NCBI GenBank assembly: GCA_963745765.1
Contig: CAVUYQ010000010.1
Location: 62,001 to 126,000, forward strand
Direction: 5' to 3'
Length of the DNA: 64,000 nucleotides
From: Ww85 sp963745765
GTDB lineage: Bacteria; Desulfobacterota; Desulfobulbia; Desulfobulbales; Desulfocapsaceae
In this document: positions 44,311 through 53,860 of the stretch, piece by piece
Layout: each line of letters starts with the position of its first letter
Position numbering within the stretch: position 1 is the stretch's first letter
Program-made: the position numbers and the translations under genes
Notes under the pieces: model-generated
The model's database searches: none
What the model was told of the DNA's origin: nothing
The model's input: the letters and a program-made list of their open reading frames with translations, nothing else

Positions 44311-45315
44311 ATGACAGTGAGAATTGGAATTAACGGTTTCGGCCGTATCGGCCGGAATATGTTCAGGGCCATCAGCAAGGACCCTCTGTTCAGTGATATT
44401 GAGGTCGTTGCCATTAACGACTTGACTGATACCCCGACATTGGCGCATCTGCTTAAATACGACTCGGTGATGGGCGTGTATGGTCCTCAGGTGAGAAGTG
44501 AGGAAAACGCTGTTCTGGTGGATGCAAAACGTATTGCCGTTTCCAGTCAGCGTAATCCGGCCGATATTCGCTGGGGAGAACTCGGTGTCGATTATGTGGC
44601 TGAATGTACGGGTATTTTTGTCAGCGGCGATGCCGCCCAGGCACACATTGATGCGGGTGCAAAAAAGGTTGTCATCTCTGCACCGGCAAAAGGAGGCGTA
44701 AAAACCTTTGTCATGGGGGTCAATGAAGACGAGTATGACCCAACACTTCACCATGTTGTATCAAATGCGTCCTGTACCACCAATTGCCTGGCACCGATGG
44801 CAAAAGTCATCCTGGATAATTTCGGCATCAAGCGAGGCCTGATGACGACGGTACATGCCTATACCGGTGACCAGCGGCTTCTTGACTTTCCGCATTCTGA
44901 TCTCAGACGGGCCCGGGCGGCCGCATTATCCATGATTCCGACGAAGACCGGCGCGGCAGCGGCAGTCTCCCTGGTGATACCTGAGCTTAAAGGCAAGTTT
45001 GACGGTCTTGCTGTCCGGGTACCGACCCCGACGGTATCCCTTGTTGACGCGGTCATGGAAGTTGAGCGGGAAACCAGCGTAGCAGAAGTGAACCAGGCTC
45101 TTCAGGAGGCCGCTAACAGGTATCTCGGCTATACCGAAGAGCCGCTTGTCTCCATCGACTTTCAGGGTAATCCCCACTCGTCGATTGTTGATGGCCAGTG
45201 CACGAAAGTGATTGGCAAATCGGTAAAGGTGATGAGCTGGTATGACAATGAGTGGGGTTATTCAAACAGGATGCTGGATCTGATCCTGCATATGGAGTCA
45301 CGCAAACTGCTATGA
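44311..45315 (+). CDS. gap: Glyceraldehyde-3-phosphate dehydrogenase
   Basis: Oxidises glyceraldehyde 3-phosphate to 1,3-bisphosphoglycerate with NAD. 334 residues: NAD-binding GINGFGRIGRNMFRA, catalytic Cys in SNASCTTNCLAPMAK, and VKVMSWYDNEWGYSNRMLDL at the end. An AGGAGG site precedes the ATG. It follows glgA by 58 bases and precedes the large dikinase-like gene by about 87, so the three could be co-transcribed as a carbohydrate unit. Confidence 0.97.
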   Translation: MTVRIGINGFGRIGRNMFRAISKDPLFSDIEVVAINDLTDTPTLAHLLKYDSVMGVYGPQVRSEENAVLVDAKRIAVSSQRNPADIRWGELGVDYVAECTGIFVSGDAAQAHIDAGAKKVVISAPAKGGVKTFVMGVNEDEYDPTLHHVVSNASCTTNCLAPMAKVILDNFGIKRGLMTTVHAYTGDQRLLDFPHSDLRRARAAALSMIPTKTGAAAAVSLVIPELKGKFDGLAVRVPTPTVSLVDAVMEVERETSVAEVNQALQEAANRYLGYTEEPLVSIDFQGNPHSSIVDGQCTKVIGKSVKVMSWYDNEWGYSNRMLDLILHMESRKLL

Positions 45316-45402
45316 TAGCAGTAACCCGGTCGTGTCAGGGCCGGGATGGCTTGTCGGGACTGATCTGTAGGAACCGGAACAGATCAGTCCTGCATTTAAC
45401 AT

Positions 45403-48400
45403 ATGCTGCAGAAAAAGCACGGGACACAGGACGAAGAGCAGAGGCGGCAGGTAATGAAAGCCACACAGCAGAGTGTAGATAAGATCAATTCTGGTGCCCT
45501 GAAGGCCAATCTGCTTGAAACGGCGGAACATTTTGAAATAAGGGGAGATCTCCTCCCGCTTCTAACGGCGGTGGAGAAGTTCCGGGGACTTCATTCGAAC
45601 CTTGAAACCCTGTTATATGAGATCTGTCACCCGTACCGGAACTGGAACCTGATCCTTCCGGTCCTGCGCAGCTTTATCCTGAAAAACTTCCATCATTATC
45701 GTAAAAGTGAATATGGACCGGCGTCCTTTGAGCTGTTCTCTGGCCTCTTTTTTGGGGCGCTTGAGGATTCAGCCCGCAATCCACGCTTACTTTCCCAGAT
45801 ATTTGAGGCCCAGTGGGCCTGGCTTGACAAACTGGTTTCACAACTCGAGGCAGAAGAACTGAAAGGGTTCTCTTCACCGATAAATGATCTGTTCAGGCGG
45901 CTATTACGGCTTGATACAGAGGATGGGACGATTCTTATTCATCTCATTCACGGGCAGCAATCCGTAAAGCGTGTGGTTAGGCGGTTGAGCCATCTCTGTG
46001 AGAGAACCGCGGTTACGATGGATATGCAGCCAGCCGTCCAGCTAATGCTGCTTATCCTTAGAAAGAATTACGATTACTGGCTCAAAGAAGACGATCCGCT
46101 GCCCTGGTTTCTGGAGCGCTGCCATCTTGCGGCAGAAGATTGCCGGGACCAGCAGATCTTCACACCGATATCGCATGCTACAATCCGCGGCTATCTGGCG
46201 GAACTGGATGAGTTTGATGTTGCGGCAGATCCGGCAAGGACGCTGCACAGACTTCTGGAACTGCCGTCACACATCGAGATTGTCAGGCTCTACAAGGAGT
46301 TGCCGGCCCAGTTGAATAATCTCGATTTTCCCGCTCTTTCGGCAGAAAACCGCGACCGTGCCGGGTCGTCTCGCCTCGCGGAGAATCACAAGCTCCTGTT
46401 CATGTTCAAGATCATGGATACAAACGGGCTTCATCTCATTCACGAAGAGACTCTCAGGGAGATTAACCGCAGCCTCGTTATCCTGGTACGGGGCCAAAGC
46501 TTTGAAGAGATCGAAGAGTTCCTGTTGATGACCTTTCAGCTCCTCAAGGTGAACGTGCGCAAGTATCCTCATACCTCTCTGCAATGCATCCAGGTCCTGG
46601 GCGGCGAGGTCTTTAAGCGTGGTAACAGCCGCATGGTTGAAGCCTTTCTCTGGGGAGTGGTGCGTTTTGGCTTTCAGCCCGCCAATGTGACGGGAGTCGA
46701 TGAAAACTGGCAGCCGATTATCAACCCCGCTCATCTGAGCAATATCCGGGTCTGGCTCAATCTGATCATGCAGGAGCCAAAATGGTGCGCAACGCTCTTC
46801 TCGGCTCTTATCATCCATCTCAAATTGACCGGAACCTGTGTAAAGGATACGGATCTTTTCCAGAGAGATATAACCGAACTGCTCAACCAGCCGATTGAGC
46901 CGATCTATAACCTGACCAAACAGTTCACCAAATTGATGCCGGTCTTCTTTAACGAGATCGGTGCCGAGGGCGAACTGCGCGACGTCTCCACTGAACTGGA
47001 TGAAATCCATCGTCGCAAGGACATGCTGATACATTTTTTGAGAAAACAAAGTCATGTTGAAAGCTCCAACCTGATTGTTGATTTCATCCGGGCTATTTTC
47101 AGGTTCTGGAAGAGTTGCGACAAAACGTCGCTGGCGCCGTATCTGCCTCCGGAGATCATTGGCCAGGTGATGGTGAAGGGGCCCTTCATCGATGATCTTG
47201 TTCGTCTGACAGAGCGGATTATCAAAGAGTTTGAGTTGAGACAGGTGGATGATATCCTGCATGTCGGAGCGGAGCGTCTGGAGTCCTTTTTGGAACAACA
47301 GACCGACTGTGCCCCGGAAGAGCGGCGTCGCTATCTGCTGCTGACGCGGATGTTCAAACTGACGCATAAAAAATATAATCTCGGTTTTCAGGAGCTGCGC
47401 TCAGAGCTCATGCAGGCTGCGCAGGAAGGGTTTCCTGAAATGGAAGACCTGTTGAAGAAACTTGATGAGAAGGACATCGAGGGAGTCATCGGGGCGATTC
47501 TTCAGGTTCTGGCACAACTGAAGGGGGAAATTCTTTCGGATCAGCACTTCGAGGTACGCGAAGATATCTATTACAAAAGACATATAGCCGTTGATATCCC
47601 CTCGGTGTATGGACGATATCGTGAGAGAAAGTTCGATGCCCTGTCATTGACCTTCCGTCTTGAGAACCTGGCCAATATTTATCTCGAAATGCTGCCTGAG
47701 ACGGTCAATCTGTCTTTTATTACCAAGGCAACCTTTTATGCCATAGCACGCTGTCTCAGGCTCTACATGAGGGCCCTGAATATCGAAGGTATCATCTCTC
47801 GTAAACTCGAGACATCTCTGGCTCTTCTCACCAGCTCCCTGAAGATAAGACGTTTTTCCTATACCCAGTATCTTGATATTTTTCGCGGTCTCTCGGAAGG
47901 GGTGAAGGATGTCATTTATGCCCATTACACCAATATACACCAGAAGAATCTGTCTCTTATCATTCCTCAAATCGGCAAGGATAACCTGCTGCCACGCTAC
48001 AAATCACTGTGGAATGAAGCACAGATGTCAAATACGGTTCACAGTCTTTCGGAGATGTTTTTCAGAGATTTGATTTCTTCGGCCTTTGGTCTGCAGCACC
48101 TCGACAACTTTATTCTCCGGGTCATCCAGACGCTGGAGGACCAGAAGGATATTCTTGACGAGGAGACCCTGGACCTCTTGATGACCTACAATCCGGAAAA
48201 TGCAATTTCGCTGCTGAGCGCCACCAACCCGTTCACCCATGATCTCATTCACCTTGGCAATAAAGGGTATAATCTGATAACGCTTGCCGAAGATGCAAAG
48301 CCGGTACCTCCGGCGTTTGTGATCACCACCGAGGTATTCCGCTGTCGACAGGTTATCTTCGGATTTGCCCGGGCGAGGCAGGAATTCATGCAGCAGATAC

Positions 48401-49728
48401 GGGCAGCCCTGTCCACCATTGAACAGCAGACGGGCAGGCTATTCGGTTCGCCGGAGAGACCGTTGCTGCTGTCGGTTCGAAGCGGCAGCGCAATTTCAAT
48501 GCCGGGAATGATGGCCACTATTCATAATGTTGGCCAGAACGCTGAGCTGGTGGAGGAGTATGTTCAGAAAAATGGCAACGAGTATTTCGCCTGGGATAAC
48601 TTTCGACGCTTCATTCAATCATGGGCCATGGTCTACGGCGTCGAGCGCGAGAATTTTCAGGAACTGATGGATGAGGCCAAGGCGCGTCATAATGTTTCAT
48701 TGAAACGGCAGTTTACCTCGGCCCAAATGAAAGAGCTGGCCTTGAATTACCAGAAACTCGGGCACCGGCGGGGGTTGGGAATCCCTGATGACCCATGGCT
48801 TCAGCTGGTGGGTGCCATTGAGATGGTACTGGATTCATGGGATAATCAGAAAGCCAGAGATTATCGAAGGATCATGGGCGTTTCTCCTGCCTGGGGTACC
48901 GCTGTTATTGTCCAGGCCATGGTTTTCGGTAATCGCAGTGAAGGGGCTGGGTCCGGTGTTCTCTTTACGGCACATCCCTACCGCAAGGTGCAGCGAGTGG
49001 CATTGTGGGGTGATTATGCCTACGGCGATCAGGGCGAAGATATCGTCTCCGGTCTGGTGACCTCTCACCCGATTTCAGTTGAACAGGCGGAGCGTGATGG
49101 TCGTTCAAAAGATGAGACACTTGAGGTGAAATTCCCTGACATTTATCAACGCCTGCTGGCAATTTCACGGGAGTTGGTCTACGAGAAACGATGGAATGCC
49201 CAGGAAATCGAATTTACCTTTGAAGGACCGGGGGCGGAAGAGCTGTATCTCCTGCAGACCCGGGATATGATCACCATCAAACAGAAGGAGCATCTTAACG
49301 TCTTTGTTGAAACTGAGGAGCTGAGCGGTTCAGTGCTGGGTAAAGGTGTCGGGGTGTCAGGCTCCGCTCTTTCCGGCAAAGCGGTTTTCACTGAAGAGGA
49401 TATTGCTCTGTTGCGCCGTAAAGAGCCAAAAACACCTTTAATATTGATCAGGCAGGATACCGTACCTGAAGATATAACGGAAGTATCTCTTACTGACGGG
49501 CTGCTTACCTCCCGCGGCGGGCAAACATCCCATGCCTCGGTCGTGGCGGTTCGGCTTGAAAAAACCTGTGTTGTCGGTTGTAAACAGTTACGCGTGTATG
49601 AACGATATTGTGAGATTAATGGCCAGCGTATCGAATTTGGTGATCATGTGTCAATTGATGGCAGAAATGGTCTGCTGTTGCGCGGCAGTCATCCGATCAG
49701 GGAGGAGATGCATATCCTGCCGATCTGA
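45403..49728 (+). CDS. Large protein with C-terminal PPDK-type ATP-grasp and phosphohistidine domains
   Basis: 1441 residues. The N-terminal 940 are helical with no motif I recognise. From about 943 there is a PEP/pyruvate-dikinase-type ATP-binding domain (HLGNKGYNLITLAEDAKPVP, then SVRSGSAISMPGMMATIHNV). The phosphohistidine domain has the His in LTSRGGQTSHASVV. It ends there: the PEP/pyruvate barrel of PPDK and PEP synthase is absent. So it can in principle use ATP to phosphorylate its His and pass phosphate to an unknown acceptor. An in-frame ATG at 45454 (MKATQQSVDK) has a better ribosome-binding site and may be the true start. Confidence 0.85.
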   Translation: MLQKKHGTQDEEQRRQVMKATQQSVDKINSGALKANLLETAEHFEIRGDLLPLLTAVEKFRGLHSNLETLLYEICHPYRNWNLILPVLRSFILKNFHHYRKSEYGPASFELFSGLFFGALEDSARNPRLLSQIFEAQWAWLDKLVSQLEAEELKGFSSPINDLFRRLLRLDTEDGTILIHLIHGQQSVKRVVRRLSHLCERTAVTMDMQPAVQLMLLILRKNYDYWLKEDDPLPWFLERCHLAAEDCRDQQIFTPISHATIRGYLAELDEFDVAADPARTLHRLLELPSHIEIVRLYKELPAQLNNLDFPALSAENRDRAGSSRLAENHKLLFMFKIMDTNGLHLIHEETLREINRSLVILVRGQSFEEIEEFLLMTFQLLKVNVRKYPHTSLQCIQVLGGEVFKRGNSRMVEAFLWGVVRFGFQPANVTGVDENWQPIINPAHLSNIRVWLNLIMQEPKWCATLFSALIIHLKLTGTCVKDTDLFQRDITELLNQPIEPIYNLTKQFTKLMPVFFNEIGAEGELRDVSTELDEIHRRKDMLIHFLRKQSHVESSNLIVDFIRAIFRFWKSCDKTSLAPYLPPEIIGQVMVKGPFIDDLVRLTERIIKEFELRQVDDILHVGAERLESFLEQQTDCAPEERRRYLLLTRMFKLTHKKYNLGFQELRSELMQAAQEGFPEMEDLLKKLDEKDIEGVIGAILQVLAQLKGEILSDQHFEVREDIYYKRHIAVDIPSVYGRYRERKFDALSLTFRLENLANIYLEMLPETVNLSFITKATFYAIARCLRLYMRALNIEGIISRKLETSLALLTSSLKIRRFSYTQYLDIFRGLSEGVKDVIYAHYTNIHQKNLSLIIPQIGKDNLLPRYKSLWNEAQMSNTVHSLSEMFFRDLISSAFGLQHLDNFILRVIQTLEDQKDILDEETLDLLMTYNPENAISLLSATNPFTHDLIHLGNKGYNLITLAEDAKPVPPAFVITTEVFRCRQVIFGFARARQEFMQQIRAALSTIEQQTGRLFGSPERPLLLSVRSGSAISMPGMMATIHNVGQNAELVEEYVQKNGNEYFAWDNFRRFIQSWAMVYGVERENFQELMDEAKARHNVSLKRQFTSAQMKELALNYQKLGHRRGLGIPDDPWLQLVGAIEMVLDSWDNQKARDYRRIMGVSPAWGTAVIVQAMVFGNRSEGAGSGVLFTAHPYRKVQRVALWGDYAYGDQGEDIVSGLVTSHPISVEQAERDGRSKDETLEVKFPDIYQRLLAISRELVYEKRWNAQEIEFTFEGPGAEELYLLQTRDMITIKQKEHLNVFVETEELSGSVLGKGVGVSGSALSGKAVFTEEDIALLRRKEPKTPLILIRQDTVPEDITEVSLTDGLLTSRGGQTSHASVVAVRLEKTCVVGCKQLRVYERYCEINGQRIEFGDHVSIDGRNGLLLRGSHPIREEMHILPI

Positions 49729-49834
49729 TTGACCGGGAAAGCGGCGTATCAGCATCACAGCGGGAGTCATCCGGCTGCGGAATCGGCACAGGGGATCTCA
49801 TCAATGGTTCTTCATAAGAACACGGAGGTAAGCT

Positions 49835-50062
49835 ATGAAAACAAAAACCTTTCTTAAGGGATCAGCACTGTTTGCAGAGGCCCGAAGAAAAGCACAGATG
49901 CTCGGGATGGCACCAGGCACCCTGAAACTTGCCGAACTGATTGCCGAGATCCAGATGCGTGAGGGGCATACCCCTTGTTTTCGAACAAAAAGAAGTTGCC
50001 CGGAACTAACCTGTTGCTGGCAGGTCTCCTGCGGAGCTGCCATGAACCCTGACGCTTGGTAG
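49835..50062 (+). CDS. Small SAP-like Cys-rich protein
   Basis: 75 residues. A helical N-terminus (ARRKAQMLGMAPGTLKLAEL) resembles the SAP-like motif that in related small proteins of anaerobes precedes a Cys cluster. That cluster here is CFRTKRSCPELTCCWQVSCG, with five Cys. A strong CACGGAGG site lies before the ATG. The family is widespread in Deltaproteobacteria but uncharacterised; a metal or redox site is plausible. The next two genes on the opposite strand are also metal- or redox-associated types. Confidence 0.72.
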   Translation: MKTKTFLKGSALFAEARRKAQMLGMAPGTLKLAELIAEIQMREGHTPCFRTKRSCPELTCCWQVSCGAAMNPDAW

Positions 50063-50064
50063 TG

Positions 50065-50277
50065 CTACTGCCGGTTTTCAGGAACCCCCATGGCTTTTAA
50101 TATTAATCCCATGGGGCAGAATTTGGAGAAGCCGAATTGCAGAAGGTTGAGGCCGACAAAGGCGGTAAAAAGGAGCCAGTAGGTGCTGTGGTACAGCGGG
50201 CTTGCTTCGACTCCGAGCGCAAGGCTGAGCAGGATAAAGAAGCCGGCGATACTGTGGATCCAATCGGTAACAATCAT
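50065..50277 (-). CDS. DUF2892 inner membrane protein
   Basis: 70 residues with two transmembrane segments (IHSIAGFFILLSLALGV and YWLLFTAFVGLNLLQFGFSK) and the DUF2892 ending SKFCPMGLILKAMG. This is the membrane half of YgaP-like proteins without the rhodanese domain, so a sulfur- or redox-related role is possible. GGAG precedes the ATG. It follows an ArsR gene 62 bases upstream on the same strand, a common regulator-target pair. Confidence 0.85.
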   Translation of the reverse strand: MIVTDWIHSIAGFFILLSLALGVEASPLYHSTYWLLFTAFVGLNLLQFGFSKFCPMGLILKAMGVPENRQ

Positions 50278-50339
50278 ACGTTTTTCTCCATATGCTTAGA
50301 TAGTGCAGTGGTTCGGGACATAATTGATTTTCCGTCCGT

Positions 50340-50639
50340 TTAGTATGCAGGGCAGAACAGCTGTCGCATTTTCTCGATCAGTTCGAGAATACGTTTGTCC
50401 GTAATCCGGTTGTAGATGAAATTGGCATCTTTTCGGAAATCGATGATTCCCTGGCTGCGAAGAATATTGAGGTGCTGTGAAACATTGGCATTTGTTGTTT
50501 TGACCTGTTCCCGAAGGTCTCCAACAGACATTTCCTGTTCCTGCAACAGACAAAGTATCTTCAGCCGAATTGGATGTGACATCGATTTAAGCAGCTTCGA
50601 TATCGCTTCTATCTGTTCGTCCTTCATGTCTTCTTCCAT
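50340..50639 (-). CDS. ArsR family transcriptional regulator
   Basis: 99-residue winged-helix repressor: LLKSMSHPIRLKILCLLQEQ, then MSVGDLREQVKTTNANVSQH, the recognition helix, and the beta wing region FRKDANFIYNRITD. It has Cys in ILCLL and near the end (LFCPAY), which could sense metals or oxidants; the ligand is unknown. GGGGGAGGAACGC precedes the ATG at 50639. It probably controls itself and the DUF2892 gene. Confidence 0.9.
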   Translation of the reverse strand: MEEDMKDEQIEAISKLLKSMSHPIRLKILCLLQEQEMSVGDLREQVKTTNANVSQHLNILRSQGIIDFRKDANFIYNRITDKRILELIEKMRQLFCPAY

Positions 50640-51302
50640 GCGTTCCTCCCCCTATAAATTTCAGTGTTTAATTTAATTGTCAAACGGGAATTGTAAAGCA
50701 TTATTTTTACTGGTACCGGTGATTTAATGCTATTGCAGCAGGATTATTGCTGACCTCTATACATAAAAAAACAAATACCAAGCCTCATGGAGCCTGTTTC
50801 GCGCAGCGGATTCGTCGAAGGTTCCAAATAACCAAACAGTATTCAGCCGCCCGGTTGGAAGAGCCATGGATGTTGCACGACGGAAGTCCTGATAGCTATC
50901 GGCCAAGGCTCCCAGTTCACCTTTGTAGACTCTTTTGCAGTGATTACACGTAATTTGGGTTCAATTTTTACTGGAAAAGAAACATGAAATGTGTTTTGTT
51001 TTTGTATCAGAAATTTTGATAATAATGGGTACCTTGAATAATTAGAATATTTGTCGGAGATCAAGGCATGCGAGAAATTTTACCGCAGGTATATATGATA
51101 TTCCGAGGATAAAATATCGAGCATAACGCAGAGATCCGGCAAAAAGGCAATTATTCAAGGTGGCCTAATGCTGCCCCGTTAACATTTCTGACCGAGGGGC
51201 ATCTTGTGTGAATAGCGTAGAATACAGAACTGAGTCTTTTTCCTGCCGTTTGTCCAGGTGAGCCGGCAAAGACAATCCTTGTTGAACGATGGGGAGATAA
51301 CG
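50640..51302. other. Long intergenic region upstream of acs
   Basis: About 660 bases with no convincing gene on either strand. It should hold promoters for the ArsR gene (minus) and acs (plus), but no clear -35/-10 pair was found by eye. Near its 3' end (51122-51170) is a 45-base stretch that resembles sequence at 2826-2873. The middle part (50790-50950) has coding-like base composition but stops in all frames. Confidence 0.5.
51122..51170 (+). repeat. Interspersed repeat, copy near acs
   Basis: Begins ATAACGCAGAGAT, then CCGGCAAAAAGGCAATTATT and CAAGGTGGCC. The first 13 bases are identical to 2826-2838 and the following A-rich and GC segments line up with a few changes. A shorter related stretch ending CAAGGTGGCC is at 3391-3417. 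Confidence 0.5.
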
Positions 51303-53291
51303 ATGAGTGGAGTCGATGATAAGATAACCAGTCTTTTGAGCGAGAAGCGCCATTTTAACCCGCCTTCTGAAGGGCAGAAACATGCCTGGGTTGGCAGTAT
51401 TGAAACCTATGAGTCGGCCTACAACTATTCCATCGCGAATCCTGAAGCTTATTGGGCAGTTCGCGCGGAAGAACTGGTGAGCTGGTTCAAAACCTGGGAC
51501 ACGGTTCTGACTGCTGATCTTCATAAGCCGGAGGTACGCTGGTTTTCCGGTGCAACCCTGAACGTTTCCTACAATTGTCTCGACCGGCACCTTGCCAATG
51601 GTAAGCAGGAGAAGATTGCCATTATCTGGCAGGGTGAACCTGAAGAAGAAGTTCGCACGTACACCTATCAGCAGTTGCATACAGAGGTCTGCAGATGCGC
51701 CAATGTCCTCAAGGCGAAAGGAGTTAAAAAAGGTGATAGGGTTGCGGTCTACCTGCCGATGATTCCCGAGCTTGCCATCGTTCTTTTGGCCTGTACCAGG
51801 ATTGGTGCGATTCATTCGGTTGTATTTGCCGGTTTTTCGGCAGTCAGCCTGCAAAACAGGATACAGGATTGTGAAGCATGTATTCTTGTCACCGCAGATG
51901 GTGTCAAGCGCGCAGGAAAAACGATACCGCTGAAACCAAATGGCGATGAAGCGCTTGAAGAATGTGACTCTGTAGAACATTGCCTGGTGGTGCGACGTGC
52001 CGGAAATGATGTATCTATGCAGCCCGGTCGGGATTACTGGTGGCATGAGGAGATGGCCCGGGACGATGTGGATCATGTCTGCGTTCCTGCGCATATGGAG
52101 GCTGAGGAGATGCTCTTCATTCTCTATACATCGGGATCAACCGGAAAGCCTAAAGGTGTTGTGCATACCACCGGGGGGTATCTTACCTATGCAATGCATA
52201 CAACCCAGTGGGTCTTTGACTTGAAGGATGAGGATATCCACTGGTGTACCGCTGATATCGGCTGGATTACCGGGCATACCTACACCCTTTACGGGCCGCT
52301 CGGCCTCGGCGGTACGACACTGATGTTTGAAGGAGTTCCTTCATATCCAGGTCCTGATCGATTCTGGCATATAGTGGAAAAATTCAAGGTCACTATCTTT
52401 TATACTGCCCCGACGGTAATCAGGGCCCTGATGCGCTTCGGAGACGAACCCATGAGCCGTTGTGATCTGTCATCACTCCGTATTCTGGGTTCTGTCGGTG
52501 AACCGATCAATCCGGAGGCGTGGATGTGGTATTATCTTCATATCGGCCAGGGAAAGCTTCCCATTGTTGATACCTGGTGGCAGACTGAAACCGGCGGTAT
52601 CATGATTTCCCCCCTGCCCTTTGCGACGGAATTGAAGCCGGGTTCTGCCACGAAGCCGCTACCCGGGATTGATGCGGCAATTCTGACCGAAGAAGGAGCC
52701 CTGGCGAGCATCAACGAAGGGGGGCATCTGGTAATCCGCCAGCCGTGGCCCGGAATGCTTCGGGGCATCTATGGTGATCCGGAGCGCTATCGCTCAACCT
52801 ATTTTGAAGCATTTCCAGGCTATTATGATGCCGGTGATGGTGCGCGATGCGATGAGGACGGCTATTTCTGGATCATGGGCCGTCTTGACGACGTTATCAA
52901 TGTCTCGGGACATCGCCTTGGCACGGCGGAGATCGAGTCGGCTCTTGTTTCTCATCCCTCTATTGCCGAGGCTGCCGTGGTTGGCATGCCGAATCAGATA
53001 AAAGGGCAGGCTATTTATGCCTATGTAACACTGAAGGAATACATTGAAGAAACAGCAGAACTGCTTGATGAGCTGCGTGTGCACGTGCGCACAGAGATAG
53101 GGCCGATGGCCTCACCCGACATCATCCAGTATGCCCCCGGATTGCCCAAGACCCGGAGCGGCAAAATTATGCGCCGGATTCTGCGCAAGATTGCCGCTGA
53201 TGATTTTAGCGATTTTGGAGATACCTCGACGCTGGCTGATCCTTCGGTCGTTGACGATCTTATTGCCGGAAAGAAAGCTCTCGAGCAGTAA
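51303..53291 (+). CDS. acs: Acetyl-CoA synthetase (AMP-forming)
   Basis: Activates acetate to acetyl-CoA via acetyl-AMP. 662 residues. Seen: the AMP-binding P-loop YTSGSTGKPKGVVHTTGGY, TWWQTETGGIM, the hinge region FWIMGRLDDVINVSGHRLGT and the C-terminal acetylatable Lys motif KTRSGKIMRRILRKIA. The ATG at 51303 follows GGGGAGATAACG; a frame start 45 bases upstream is less likely. Followed by a strong terminator, then by the insertion sequence that separates it from the DUF294 and exonuclease genes. Confidence 0.96.
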   Translation: MSGVDDKITSLLSEKRHFNPPSEGQKHAWVGSIETYESAYNYSIANPEAYWAVRAEELVSWFKTWDTVLTADLHKPEVRWFSGATLNVSYNCLDRHLANGKQEKIAIIWQGEPEEEVRTYTYQQLHTEVCRCANVLKAKGVKKGDRVAVYLPMIPELAIVLLACTRIGAIHSVVFAGFSAVSLQNRIQDCEACILVTADGVKRAGKTIPLKPNGDEALEECDSVEHCLVVRRAGNDVSMQPGRDYWWHEEMARDDVDHVCVPAHMEAEEMLFILYTSGSTGKPKGVVHTTGGYLTYAMHTTQWVFDLKDEDIHWCTADIGWITGHTYTLYGPLGLGGTTLMFEGVPSYPGPDRFWHIVEKFKVTIFYTAPTVIRALMRFGDEPMSRCDLSSLRILGSVGEPINPEAWMWYYLHIGQGKLPIVDTWWQTETGGIMISPLPFATELKPGSATKPLPGIDAAILTEEGALASINEGGHLVIRQPWPGMLRGIYGDPERYRSTYFEAFPGYYDAGDGARCDEDGYFWIMGRLDDVINVSGHRLGTAEIESALVSHPSIAEAAVVGMPNQIKGQAIYAYVTLKEYIEETAELLDELRVHVRTEIGPMASPDIIQYAPGLPKTRSGKIMRRILRKIAADDFSDFGDTSTLADPSVVDDLIAGKKALEQ

Positions 53292-53340
53292 AACAGCACG
53301 ACCGGCAGGGCTGCCCCCGTGTTGAGCTACGGCATTGATA

Positions 53341-53378
53341 AAGCGGAATCCTGTCCCGAAGGATTCCGCTTTTTATTT
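53341..53378 (+). terminator. Rho-independent terminator after acs
   Basis: A perfect 12-bp stem AAGCGGAATCCT/AGGATTCCGCTT with a 7-base loop and a run of T (TTTTTATTTTTTTT), 50 bases downstream of the acs stop. Confidence 0.9.
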
Positions 53379-53394
53379 TTTTTGAAATAGTGTG

Positions 53395-53402
53395 TTATAT
53401 GA
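53395..53402. repeat. Target-site duplication, left
   Basis: TTATATGA immediately before the left inverted repeat, identical to 57421-57428. Confidence 0.9.
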
Positions 53403-53417
53403 CTGAAGTTTAGAGTT

Positions 53418-53834
53418 TCATAAGCCAGCTACCATTGAGTGGCTCGGCGGTTTTTTCACCACGATATTGTTCTTTGATACGACAAAATCCGTTACCTTTC
53501 TCGGATTTTCATCTTTTGACACACATTTTGCCTGTTCCGGGGGCTGGAATTTTCGCCATGTCGGGTTCCACCAGTCGCGAACCCGAACATTGCTAAAAAT
53601 CATCTGCAGCCCAAGCCGAACCAATCCGACTGTCACACGGTGTTTCTTTCGCCATGGCGTCAAGTCCAGCAAGGGCTGTACCTGATCACTACAGTATATA
53701 GCCATTAACTGCGGCAACGCATAGGCGATCGACAAAATCTGCGACCAGCGATGCAGAACCTGTCGAGATTGCTGCCAGGCTTCGCGCCAGCCCCACCGGT
53801 TCTTCATCTGGTTGAACAGATCCTCGATATCCCA
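53418..53834 (-). pseudogene. Transposase C-terminal fragment
   Basis: Encodes the end of the IS transposase from WDIEDLFNQMKNRWGWREAW to MVAGL, about 138 residues, with the presumed catalytic Glu in IEDLF and the following helices (QVLHRWSQILSIAYALPQLM). The stop codon is inside the left inverted repeat. The gene is separated from its N-terminal half by the serine-recombinase element, so it cannot be translated as one protein. Confidence 0.85.
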
Positions 53835-53860
53835 TTTCTAAAACACCTATAAACTATAAC

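Noticed and set aside
46267..47367. A 366-residue open frame on the minus strand inside the dikinase-like gene
   Set aside because: It is antisense to a gene with clear family motifs, has no ribosome-binding site and no recognisable similarity. Low stop frequency here reflects codon bias of the real strand.
50747..51064. Possible gene between the ArsR and acs genes
   Set aside because: Both strands carry short frames with no ribosome-binding site or motif, and stops interrupt the most coding-like stretch; left as intergenic.
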